A stretch of 64,000 bases of DNA from Streptomyces smyrnaeus (lineage in GTDB: Bacteria; Actinomycetota; Actinomycetes; Streptomycetales; Streptomycetaceae), in assembly GCF_017676345.1 (NCBI RefSeq), contig NZ_JAFFZM010000002.1:372001-436000 (forward strand), in the 5' to 3' direction. A program made the position numbers and the translations under genes. Positions within the stretch are counted from its first letter, which is position 1. Each line of letters opens with the position of its first letter. This document shows, piece by piece, positions 24,927 to 33,234 of this stretch. The notes beneath the pieces are model-generated. The model was not told the DNA's origin. It searched no databases and saw only the letters and a list, made by a program, of their open reading frames with translations.

Positions 24927-26699
24927 TTGATCACTTCCCACGCGTCGCCAGCCAAGGAAACGCCCGGCGAACCCACCACGGCCACCCGTCACTTATGCGC
25001 CGGCGTCTACGTGGACGAGCGGTTCCGTGACCTCGTGGTCGACGAGGTGTGCACCGCTCCTCATCGCCGCGTCGCCCCCTCGTACGGGTTCGACATTGTT
25101 CCGGTCATGCACCACGCCTGGCGTGCCGCGGCGCTGAGCGCACTGCTCCGCGTGACCGTCGTGGGGGCGGTGGTCGGCCCGGCTCTCGCGGGCGCCGCAC
25201 CCGCTGCCACCGTGGTCACCTGCGGTGTCGCCCTCTTGTGGCTGGCGCATCTCGCGAGATTGCTCTGCGGCACGGATCCGGATCGACGATTCGAGCGGAG
25301 GACCAGGCGCCGTGTTCCAGGGCAGCAACGAGGGCAGCGGGGACGGAGACAGAGGGGGTGGCGGGGCCTACTCGCGCTGATCTTCACCGAGAGCGATCCG
25401 GAGAGGAGGCGCAAGCTCAAGCGCATCGGCTGGGCCGCGCTTGCGGTGGCTTCCACCGCCCTGGTCGTCGCGGCGCTGCACCCGGCCGATGGCGCCGTGG
25501 GCCTGCTGTTGCTCGGGGTGATCGTGGTCGTGTGTCTTCTCGTCGGGGCTCTCCGTCAGGTGATGCTGAACCGCATCCTGCGGGCGGGCAGCCTCAGGCC
25601 GCGGAAGCTGTCCCGTCGGCAACGGGCTGCGGACGCACAGCAGCAGCACGTCTGTGTCGTGTACCGCCGCCCCCGCCATACCGAGGACGAGGACGACGAG
25701 GACGACCTCACCATGTTCACGCTCTTCGGCGACCAGTCACCGTTCGTCGGGGCCGGGGAGTTGGTCTATCAGTGGAACCCTCCGATGAGCATCCAACTGC
25801 TGCGCCCTGGCGACGACGAGGCGCCCTTGCACGAGCGAGAGCACCCGGCGCCTCCCTTCCAGGCGCATGAGCTGGTCGATCATCTGCGGGAGGCGGTCGG
25901 ACAGTTGGCATCGGACAACCTGGACGTCCGACTTCCCGCGCAGGCGCGCGACCGTGTCTACGTGGCGGAAACCGATGTCGCGGCTCATCGTGCTCTTCTG
26001 CCCCGGTGGATCGGCGAGCGCGACATGCGGGAAATCATCGACACGCCTGGAGCCAGACAGCACCACTTCCTTGAGGTCACCACGCCCACTGGCGGCGGGG
26101 AGTTCGTCGCCACTGTGCTCCTGCACGTCAACGTGCAGGGACGCACTCTGAGCATCTCAACGGCAGCGTGCGTGCTTGCCCACACACCCAGGTCCTTCCA
26201 GCGCATCACCGAGTTCGGGCAGCACGGAGCCCCAGCCGTCGTATGGGCCGCATTCCGGGAACTCGCCACGCTGCCGACGGAGATTCCGCGGCTGTGGCGG
26301 ATCATCCGCTACGTCTACACCCTGGGAAAAGCCGCGCTGCTCCCTCGTGACCTGACGAGGACGCGGATTCGCAACGTGCTGATCGGAACCCGGGTCAGCA
26401 TCCGGGAGGAGATGTCGCAGGCATGGCCCAAGATCCAGCTGGAGAAGAGCTACATCCTTGGTCAAATGAAGACGATCGAGTGGCGCCTGCTCCGGGCGGC
26501 CAGCGACTTCCTGCGCTCCAGAGACGTGGAAATCTCAGAGTTCAACGACCGAGCACTCAAGATCATCAACAGTGGCATCGTCAACATCGGTGACAACAAC
26601 ACCTTCACGAACAACGCGGTAGGCAGCGGAGCTCAAGCCGGGAGCCCGGCGGGCGCGCCGTCCGGTGCGAACGCCCAGAGCAGCGGAGGGGATTCATGA
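24927..26699 (+). CDS. 4-TM protein with C-terminal Asn-rich pairing motif
   Basis: The 590-residue protein starts at TTG 24927 behind GGACGGGGGGACGG. Four membrane segments are visible: two near residues 63-115 and two near 168-212, separated by an Arg/Gln-rich basic loop. An acidic EDEDDEDD patch near residue 255 starts a cytosolic part of about 370 residues. At residues 550-566 it carries GIVNIGDNNTFTNNAVG, a motif repeated near the N-terminus of the next protein. I recognise no catalytic domain. Stop and next start overlap (ATGA), so translation is probably coupled. It may be the membrane sensor or pore of a conflict system. Confidence 0.7.
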   Translation: MITSHASPAKETPGEPTTATRHLCAGVYVDERFRDLVVDEVCTAPHRRVAPSYGFDIVPVMHHAWRAAALSALLRVTVVGAVVGPALAGAAPAATVVTCGVALLWLAHLARLLCGTDPDRRFERRTRRRVPGQQRGQRGRRQRGWRGLLALIFTESDPERRRKLKRIGWAALAVASTALVVAALHPADGAVGLLLLGVIVVVCLLVGALRQVMLNRILRAGSLRPRKLSRRQRAADAQQQHVCVVYRRPRHTEDEDDEDDLTMFTLFGDQSPFVGAGELVYQWNPPMSIQLLRPGDDEAPLHEREHPAPPFQAHELVDHLREAVGQLASDNLDVRLPAQARDRVYVAETDVAAHRALLPRWIGERDMREIIDTPGARQHHFLEVTTPTGGGEFVATVLLHVNVQGRTLSISTAACVLAHTPRSFQRITEFGQHGAPAVVWAAFRELATLPTEIPRLWRIIRYVYTLGKAALLPRDLTRTRIRNVLIGTRVSIREEMSQAWPKIQLEKSYILGQMKTIEWRLLRAASDFLRSRDVEISEFNDRALKIINSGIVNIGDNNTFTNNAVGSGAQAGSPAGAPSGANAQSSGGDS

Positions 26700-27612
26700 G
26701 CGTCAATCGCGGCATCGTCAGCCGTGGCAACAACAACGTCTTCACCAACAACGCCATCGGGGAGCACGCCCAAGTTGCCGCGGGCGCCCCTTCGCACGGG
26801 CCCGGCACCCGTCCGGCCGAGAGCGGCGGGGAAGCCGCCCCCGCCCCCTGGGACATCGGAGTGGTCGCGATCCTCAGCGAGGAACTCCGGGCTGTGGTGG
26901 ACGAGCTGAAGCTGGAACGCCACAGGGTGCCCGATGGCCTCTTCTTCTACCAGGGGCGCTGTGCTACGCCGGACGCCGACATCCGAGTCGTGGCCACCCA
27001 GAGCCAGAGCCAGGGACAGCGGTCGGCGATGGCCGCCTTCGAGAATCTGCGCCGCCATTACAGCCCGCGACTGTGGGCCTTGGTCGGTGTCGGCGGAGGA
27101 ATCCACAAAGGGCATGCCTGTATCGGCAACGTCATCGTCGCGACCGACATCGTCTATTACGAGAATCGCAAGCTCAATCCCGGGGGAGACGTCCGGCGTC
27201 GCGGGGAACATCGCCAGGCTCCAGCGCCGGTCGTCCATGGCGTGAACGCCTATTTCGCCGACCGCGGAACCCCAGCGCGGATCAACGGTCAGGCGCTTTC
27301 GCATGCGTCGAAGAGTACGAGGTCTATCCCGGAGTCATCGGATCGGGCGAGGCCGTGATCGCCGACCGGGAGAGCGACATCCGCAGCTATCTCAGCACCT
27401 ACCACGAGAAGGTGCTGGCGGTGGACATGGAGGCCGGCGGGCTGAGTCAGTACTGGCAGGAGAACTCCGTCCACGGCGAGCACAACCCGGGGTGGGTGGT
27501 CGTCCGTGGCGTGTCCGACAACGCCGACGAGCACAAGGGCCACGGATACCACGAACTCGCGGCGCGTAACGCGGCGCACGTTCTGGGCCAGCTCCTGCAA
27601 TACCTGTGCTGA
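26696..27612 (+). pseudogene. Nucleoside phosphorylase-superfamily (MTA/SAH nucleosidase-like) protein with frameshift
   Basis: Translation starts at ATG 26696, overlapping the previous stop. Residues 6-22 read GIVSRGNNNVFTNNAIG, the motif shared with the upstream protein. A PNP/UDP-type domain starts near residue 53 (IGVVAILSEELRAVVDEL) and includes GVGGGIHKGHACIGNVIVAT. The frame then breaks between about 27290 and 27310 (net one base lost). In the other frame the domain continues through the catalytic VDMEAGG and RGVSDNADEHKG to a stop at 27612. All expected motifs are present, so either a recent mutation or a sequence error is likely. The intact product would cleave a nucleoside glycosidic bond. 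Confidence 0.8.
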
Positions 27613-27669
27613 ATCCGTGCCGATCGAATCTGCGGGGCCAGGAAACTACGCAAGCAGGGAAGATTTCGG

Positions 27670-28329
27670 ATGACTGCTTTTCTGTTCGGGGTTCTCAGCT
27701 CTTTAGCTGCCAGTGTGATCGTTCTCGTTCTCGGCCTGCTGCGCGGCTCGCGGCCACTGTGGTGGCTTGTCGCCCTCGGCTCCCGGTGCACGGGCACCGG
27801 CCTCGGCCGTGTGTACCGTCTCCAGTCCGCCGCCGAGCCGGACTTGGCGCGGGACTTGAGCCGGGCCCGCTGGATCAAGGTGCTGGCAGGGCGTGGGAAT
27901 GTGCTCACACGTGAGGCGTTCTCCCCGGTGTGGTCGGGTGTGCTGCCAATGGATTCCGTGCAGGTCCTCCTCCCCGACCCGCACACCGGGACCGGCTCAT
28001 GGCTGGAGCGGCGCTCGCGCGACGTAGGAAGGTTCGACGCGGGTTTCACTCCCGCTCTCCTCAGAAGCCAGATCGAGTCGAACATCAGCTATATCTCCCG
28101 GGCTGCACGAACTCAGCGCAACTTCGAACTTCGTGGTTTCGATCTGCCACACACCTGCCGAGTGATCGCAACGGACCGGGTCGCCTACCTCACCTTCTAC
28201 AGCAGCTCCGAGCACGGCAGGAACTCTCCCTGCCTGTACGCACGAGCACCGGGACTTCTGTACGCCGTCGCGCTGCAGCTGTTCGAAGCGGCCTGGACGG
28301 GCAGTTCGCCGGTCGCCTCCGCGGCGTAA
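27670..28329 (+). CDS. Membrane-anchored protein, third gene of the nucleosidase cassette
   Basis: This 219-residue protein starts at ATG 27670, 57 bp after the nucleosidase. One N-terminal TM segment (about residues 4-24) precedes a cytosolic domain with SVQVLLPDP near residue 97, SRAARTQRNFELRGFD near 145, and a late LFEAAWTGSSPV. That pattern resembles the PLD-like or sugar-sensor C-terminal domains seen in some regulators (a weak resemblance by eye). Same strand and close spacing suggest it belongs with the two previous genes. Confidence 0.6.
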   Translation: MTAFLFGVLSSLAASVIVLVLGLLRGSRPLWWLVALGSRCTGTGLGRVYRLQSAAEPDLARDLSRARWIKVLAGRGNVLTREAFSPVWSGVLPMDSVQVLLPDPHTGTGSWLERRSRDVGRFDAGFTPALLRSQIESNISYISRAARTQRNFELRGFDLPHTCRVIATDRVAYLTFYSSSEHGRNSPCLYARAPGLLYAVALQLFEAAWTGSSPVASAA

Positions 28330-28643
28330 GTCCTCGCTCACCGGGCTGGACCCGGTTTGCGAGTGTCCGCGCCGGGGTGGCCGCTGTCAGCAGTGCGGCG
28401 AGCACGAGTGGGGCGGCTGACTGATGGCCGATTCATACCTCACCTTCGAGGGTGCTGCCCCACCACGCCACCAGCACGCTCCAATCACCGTATTGCTGGG
28501 CCGCAGCTCAGAGATCCTCGATGCGTGGGCGGACGTGCCGCGAACCCTCCGGACGACGCGGCAGTGATCACCTTCCGCATGACTCCTGACCTCGTCGGAA
28601 GGACCTCGCGGAGACCCGGTACTGCCCGGCATGCTCTGACCAG
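28330..28643. other. Non-coding stretch before the middle att site
   Basis: I see no gene, RNA or strong dyad here. It separates the nucleosidase cassette from the middle tRNA-Lys repeat and is probably spacer of unit 1. Confidence 0.5.
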
Positions 28644-28689
28644 GACTTTAATCCATTGGTTGTGGGTTCGAGTCCCGCGCGGCCTACCG
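28644..28689 (+). repeat. Middle att site, degenerate third copy of the tRNA-Lys core
   Basis: This 46-bp copy differs from attL by loss of one T in the anticodon loop (CTTTAA) and by GCGCGG in place of ACACGG. It is flanked on the right by the same hairpin (28726-28758) and arm repeats (28779-28799) as attL. It separates the two island units. Confidence 0.88.
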
Positions 28690-28725
28690 AGAGGGAGGCG
28701 GGTGCACCCCGCTGACCTGCAAGGA

Positions 28726-28758
28726 AGCGCCCGGACCGTGGTGATCGGTCCGGGCGCT
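28726..28758. terminator. Hairpin beside the middle att site
   Basis: AGCGCCCGGACCG (28726-28738) pairs with CGGTCCGGGCGCT (28746-28758). It is the same hairpin as at 22955 with one changed loop base, duplicated with the att site. Confidence 0.7.
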
Positions 28759-28778
28759 TCGTCGTTTCGGGGTGCTGT

Positions 28779-28799
28779 GCGTGGGCGATGCGTGAGTGG
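28779..28799. repeat. Putative integrase arm repeats, middle copy
   Basis: GCGTGGGCGATGCGTGAGT is a slightly degenerate version of the tandem repeats at 23008 and 51971, again beside a core site. Confidence 0.5.
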
Positions 28800-28872
28800 A
28801 TGTGCCATCACGACGGCGAACAGGCCGGGAGATTCGCCGGAAGAGCTAGCGGCCGGACGTCAGGAATTGGCG

Positions 28873-30402
28873 CTATGCGTCGCCGTGTGCCTCGCCCGTC
28901 GGCCGCGCACGGGGGATCAGGCGTACGCCTGCCTCGGCAGCGCTGCGATCGACCTCTGGGAGCAGGCTCGTGTACGTATCTGAGGCGAGCAGGATGGTGG
29001 AGTGGCGCAGCGTCTCCTTGATCGTGTGGAGGTCGCCGCCGCCCGCATGGACGAGCGTGGCTGCCACGTGGCGGAGATCACGAAAGGTGATCGGGGGAAG
29101 GTCGGTGCTCGCGAGGATGCGGCGGAACGCCTCCGACGCTGTTTCGGGGTGAAGGCTGGAGCCGTCCTCGTTGGTGAAGACCTTGCCGGTCTCCTGCCAC
29201 ACGGGGCCCGCAGCTTCGCGCTCGGCCTGCTGCCGTGCTCGGTGTGCGCGGAGGACGGCGACGTTGACGCTGTCGAGCGCGATCGTCGCCGCACTGCCGC
29301 CGGTCTTGGGGTCGTCCTCGTACGGGTCCCACCCGTCGACCGTGATGGCCCTGGCCGGTGTGATGGTTCGCGCGTCCAGATCGACGTACTCCCATTCCTG
29401 GCCGACACCTTCGCCGCGCCGCAGGCCGCGCGTGCCGCACAGGTGGAAGAGGGCGTAGAGCCGGTCACCTTCGGCCGCGTCGAGGAAGGTGCCGAACTGC
29501 TCCGGCGTCCAGACCATGACGGGGGAGGGCTTCTCCCCGGTGGCGCGCCAACGCTCGACCCGTTCGGGGGTCCATAGCAGCGGCTTGGGGCGTTTGCCCG
29601 ACTGCAATTCCACGTGCGCCGCTGGATTGAAGGTGATGAGCTGCCGGGCGATCGCGGCGTTCAGCGAGGCCCGCAGCGTTCGGCGGATGGCCTGGCGGCT
29701 GGCTGGGCCCGTCTGCCTGCGGAACGGGGGCATCTCGGCGAGCTTGGCGCGTTCTCGTGCGATGCGGTCCCGCTCGGCTCGGGCGGGACGGCCCGGCTTC
29801 GTCGGCTTGCAGCGGGCCACCTGCTCGCGCCGGGCTTCGTTCTCAGCGGCGATGACCTCGTTGGCGTCCGCGATGGCGTCGAACATCTCCACCAGATGGC
29901 CGACGTTGAGGCGGTCCAGGCGTATGTGGCCGATGCGCGGCTTGAGATGGACGCGTATGTGCGAGGCATACCCGTTGTTCGTCGTGTGGCGGGTCCTCTT
30001 GGCTGCCAGCCACTCATCGAGCCACTCAGCGACCGTGAGCCGACCCGTCAGGTCCAAGCCGAACCGGAGCCGGTGGCGGGTCGTCTCGATATCGGGGAGC
30101 GGCGCCTTCTCGTCCGCGACCCGTTCCAGGAACGCGCCGATGCGGTCCAGCTCTTCGGGTTCGTCCGGTGCGGCCAGGGCAAGGAGCCCACGGATGTGGT
30201 CCAGGTCCTTCTGGGCGTCCTTGAGGCTCTCGTAGCCGGCGCGGCTGAACGACCGGCGGGTGCCGTCCGGACGGGGCGGCAGCTCCTGGCGTACGGAGTA
30301 CGAGCCGTGCTTCCGGTTCGACAGCTTGGGGCACTTCTTCCCAAGCGGCTTGCCGGTCTTGGGGTCGCGGCAGTAGCAGCGGCGGTGGGTGGAGCCCTTC
30401 AA
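28873..30402 (-). CDS. int: Tyrosine site-specific integrase
   Basis: The 509-residue protein starts at TTG 30402, overlapping the XRE stop by TTGA. It has an N-terminal Cys-containing arm domain, a SAM-like core-binding domain (about residues 120-235) with an Arg/Glu-rich insertion, and a catalytic domain. Catalytic motifs are GLRRGEG (Arg box), FRDLRH, LRHST and DTYTSL with the Tyr nucleophile. The first His of the usual HxxR box is Arg here. It should recombine the tRNA-Lys core sites 200 bp away. Co-transcription with the XRE gene is expected. Confidence 0.93.
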   Translation of the reverse strand: MKGSTHRRCYCRDPKTGKPLGKKCPKLSNRKHGSYSVRQELPPRPDGTRRSFSRAGYESLKDAQKDLDHIRGLLALAAPDEPEELDRIGAFLERVADEKAPLPDIETTRHRLRFGLDLTGRLTVAEWLDEWLAAKRTRHTTNNGYASHIRVHLKPRIGHIRLDRLNVGHLVEMFDAIADANEVIAAENEARREQVARCKPTKPGRPARAERDRIARERAKLAEMPPFRRQTGPASRQAIRRTLRASLNAAIARQLITFNPAAHVELQSGKRPKPLLWTPERVERWRATGEKPSPVMVWTPEQFGTFLDAAEGDRLYALFHLCGTRGLRRGEGVGQEWEYVDLDARTITPARAITVDGWDPYEDDPKTGGSAATIALDSVNVAVLRAHRARQQAEREAAGPVWQETGKVFTNEDGSSLHPETASEAFRRILASTDLPPITFRDLRHVAATLVHAGGGDLHTIKETLRHSTILLASDTYTSLLPEVDRSAAEAGVRLIPRARPTGEAHGDA

Positions 30403-31085
30403 GCGCTGTTTCCCTCCTCGGGTTCGGTATCCGGTGGGTCGACGTCGGCGAGTTCGGGCGGTAGGGGCGGGGGAGTGCCGCCGTCCTCGCGGATGAACGC
30501 ACGCGCTGTGCGTAGCCGGTACTTGGCCAGGACGGCTCTCTCGGCGTAGTCACTCCTGGCTTGCAGAGCGTCTTCACGCTCGGCCGGTTCGGTCGCGGTC
30601 TCGGCGTTCCAGCGTTCGCGCTTCTCTCCCTCCAAGGCGGCCAACGCGGCGCGCTGATCGCTTGCGTGGGCGCGGAAGCGTTGGAGCATTTCGTCCTCGG
30701 CCCTGAAGCTCCGAGGGCCCTGGCCTGTAAACCAATGCATGGCGTCCCACGTGGGTTCCGGATACTGGAAGGGCAGTCGCTGCACCTCTTCGACGTAGCC
30801 GACCGGGTAGAGCAGGCAGATCGGGTAGGTGTTCAGCGCTTCAGCTAGGACCAGGACCTCGACCAGTGGGAGAACGGCGCGGCGGCCGGACTCCATGTTG
30901 GCGATGACGTTGCGGGGTATCGGGTAGCCGATCTCTTCGCATTTGTCGGCCAGGTCCTGGGCGCTCATGCGAAGCTCCCTCCTTCGGCGCCTGACCTCGC
31001 GCGCCACGGTGGCTTGTACGTGGTCGGCCCACTCCGGGACGTCGTCCTCGTTGCTGCTTCCATCCTCGAAATCGCGTTGTGTCAT
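30399..31085 (-). CDS. XRE-family regulator upstream of int
   Basis: The likely start is ATG 31085 (MTQRDFEDGSS), giving 228 residues. A helix-turn-helix lies at about residues 25-75, with VRRRRRELRMSAQDLADKC and PRNVIANMESGRR. A long helical charged C-terminal part follows. Its stop overlaps the integrase start, so it is translationally coupled to int and likely controls excision or integration. It is divergent from the Xis-like gene across about 96 bp. Confidence 0.85.
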   Translation of the reverse strand: MTQRDFEDGSSNEDDVPEWADHVQATVAREVRRRRRELRMSAQDLADKCEEIGYPIPRNVIANMESGRRAVLPLVEVLVLAEALNTYPICLLYPVGYVEEVQRLPFQYPEPTWDAMHWFTGQGPRSFRAEDEMLQRFRAHASDQRAALAALEGEKRERWNAETATEPAEREDALQARSDYAERAVLAKYRLRTARAFIREDGGTPPPLPPELADVDPPDTEPEEGNSA

Positions 31086-31181
31086 CGCGACACAGTAGCT
31101 CTCGTCAGGGTTGTTCTCACGCCTGGAGGCGGACGTGGTTCCCCTCGTTCGCCGACGGCTCAGAAGCAAGGGAGCTGCTGC

Positions 31182-31412
31182 ATGGATGAGATCGAGGCCA
31201 ACGGCCGCGTCAAGGGCATGAGCCGGGACGAGCTGCTGGCCCTACCTGCTGCCGTTGACCTGGAGACAGGTAACCGGGCGCTGGGGCTGGGGCGCAGCAA
31301 GGGGTACGAGCTGGCCAAGCGCGGCGAGTACCCGTGCCGGGTGCTGCGTCTGGGCAACACCTACCGGGTCGTGACCGCAGACCTACTGAACCTGCTTGGT
31401 CTGGCGGCGTGA
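31182..31412 (+). CDS. Excisionase-like small DNA-binding protein
   Basis: This 76-residue protein starts at ATG 31182 behind AAGGGAGC. It has the winged-helix pattern of Xis/MerR-like proteins: ALGLGRSKGYELAKRGEYP, then VLRLGNTYRVVTADLLNLLG. Its place divergent from the XRE-int pair is typical of Xis in actinomycete elements. The 230 bp that follow hold a GC-rich hairpin near 31540-31570 and no gene. Confidence 0.85.
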   Translation: MDEIEANGRVKGMSRDELLALPAAVDLETGNRALGLGRSKGYELAKRGEYPCRVLRLGNTYRVVTADLLNLLGLAA

Positions 31413-31645
31413 AGGCAGGCCCGTATAGCCGACGCGTTTGCGTTGAGCTGACACAGAACGGCTGGACTGCTGTCCACCGTGGACGTACTGTCCCTGGTCC
31501 CTCGCTGCGGCGCAGACCCCGCAGACGAAGTTGGGCCCCCGGCGGCGCAACGCCGGGAGCCCCTCAACTCCCCTGGACGCCTTGAAGTGACCAACCCGGT
31601 GGCAAGGGCGCGCAAGCCCGCAACCGCCAGAAGAGGAGCTGCTGC

Positions 31646-32973
31646 GTGCAACATGCCACGCCGGACCCTGATTCCGCATCCCGCAAAGCCGTCTGGCCAC
31701 CGGTCGCGGTGCCCGGCCGGGCCGCTGGCTCCGCCAAGGCGCGCGAGGGCGCGGACGAGGCTGCGAACGCTGATCCAGGAGGGGGCGGCTCCGTTGCCCT
31801 CGGCTATCCGGAGCAGGCCGATGTACAAGCGACGACGGCGAATCCGGAGGCGAGCGAGGGCGCTGCGCTGCTGGATGAGCTGCGTGCGGCGATCGCTCGG
31901 TATGTGATCCTTCCCAGCAGCGAGGCGCTGACCGCAGCCACGCTCTGGGTGGCGGCCAGCCACCTGCAGCCCGCGCTGCAACACGCTCCGCGTCTTGCTG
32001 TGGTCGGCCCCGCGAAGCGGTGCGGCAAGTCCCGCCTGCTGGATGTGATCACGGAGACCGTGCACAAACCGCTGATCACGGTGAACATCAGTCCTGCGGT
32101 GGTCTTCCGCGCCATCGGCGACGATCCACCCACCCTGCTGGTGGACGAGGCCGACACCATCTTCGGCAGCATCAAGGCGGCGGAGAAGAATGAGGAACTG
32201 CGCGGCCTGCTGAACGCGGGGCATCAGCGCAACCGGCCCGCCCTGCGGATCTCCGGCCCCGAACACAAACCGCAGTCGTTCCCGACCTTCGCCATGGCGG
32301 CACTCGCCGGAATCGGGGATCTGCCCGACACCGTCATGGACCGGGCGGTTGTGATCCGGATGCAGCGCCGAAAGGACGGCGAGCGGGTTGAGCAGTTCCG
32401 CTCCCGCCGCGACATCCCCGCCCTGCACGCCGTACGCGACCGACTGTCGGCATGGCTGCACCCACAGCTGGATGCGGCAGCGAACCTGGTGCCGGTGATG
32501 CCGGTCGCGGACCGAGCAGCGGACACCTGGGAGCCGCTGGTGCTCGTCGCGGAACTCGCGCGGTGCGTGGCCGGAACGGGCCCGAGCGGCGTGTGTGGCG
32601 ATGTGTGCCGCGGAGGAGGGACAAGACGACGAGTCGAACCTGAAGACCCGGCTGCTTCAGGACATCCGACGCGCGTTTGCCCACTTCGGAGACCCCGATG
32701 TGCTGCGCACCCAGGACCTGCTGCAGGTCCTGATCAACGACGTCGAAGCGCCCTGGGCGGAGTACGGCCCCCAGCGGCCTGACCCCGCGCTACCTCGGAC
32801 TGCTGCTGAAGGACTTCGGCATCAAGTCCGCCAACCACCGTTTCGACAACGGGCGCCAGGCCAAGGGCTTCGCCCGCGCCCGCTTCGCCGATGCCTGGGA
32901 CCGCTACTGCCCCGAGGAGCCGGCCTCCGAAGGGGAAGCGAGTAGTCCGCCAGTTTCGGACCCGATGCGGTAA
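31646..32973 (+). pseudogene. DUF3631 ATPase gene with two frameshifts
   Basis: Translation starts at GTG 31646 after AGAGGAGC. The first frame has a Pro/Ala-rich leader, then the ATPase with PAKRCGKSRLLDV (Walker A) near residue 127 and LLVDEADTIFG (Walker B) near 172. The frame breaks at about 32561 (one extra C) and continues with GAWPERARAACVAMCAAEEG, then breaks again in the C5 run at 32768-32772 and continues with GLTPRYLGLLLKDFGIKS to TAA at 32973. Repairing both restores a normal protein. DUF3631 proteins accompany replication genes of actinomycete elements. Both lesions are single-base insertions in C/G runs, so sequence error is possible. Confidence 0.85.
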
Positions 32974-32975
32974 CG

Positions 32976-33099
32976 ACTCGTCTCACCCGTCGCATCGCAG
33001 GTCAGCCGCGCAACGAGTGCCGCGGCCGCAACGGGTCCACCCGTACCTTGCCCCGTATCCGTACCTGCTCTGACCAGGTGTGCGACGGGTGAGACGAGT
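32976..33099. repeat. 19-bp perfect inverted repeat with 86-bp spacer
   Basis: ACTCGTCTCACCCGTCGCA (32976-32994) and its exact complement (33081-33099) flank an 86-bp non-coding spacer. They start 3 bp after the DUF3631 gene. The structure could be a replication origin element, a regulator site or a large terminator. Confidence 0.75.
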
Positions 33100-33234
33100 G
33101 CCCATGCCGTTGGTCACTATCGCCGCTGCCCAGCGCCACTGCCCCGCTCAGCTGCCGGGGAGCGGGAGCAGGTATGCATCCTCGCGCCGAGGGACGCCCA
33201 GCTCCTTCGGCCACGATCAGGGAGTACCACCCGT

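Larger units (their letters stand above)
22872..28689. mobile_element. Island unit 1: cis-mobilizable type element with decayed integrase
   Basis: The unit is bounded by tRNA-Lys-derived direct repeats at 22872-22918 and 28644-28689. It holds only the 3' tail of an integrase gene, one unknown gene, a Nudix regulator and the motif-paired nucleosidase cassette. No relaxase or replication gene is present. It fits a cis-mobilizable element kept next to an integrase-bearing neighbour that shares its att sites. The same 130 bp (terminator and arm repeats) follows the core at both the left and middle copies, supporting common ancestry of the two units. Confidence 0.75.

Noticed and set aside
27290..27310. 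Programmed -1 frameshifting in the nucleosidase gene
   Set aside because: No canonical slippery heptamer or convincing downstream structure was found; mutation or sequence error is simpler.
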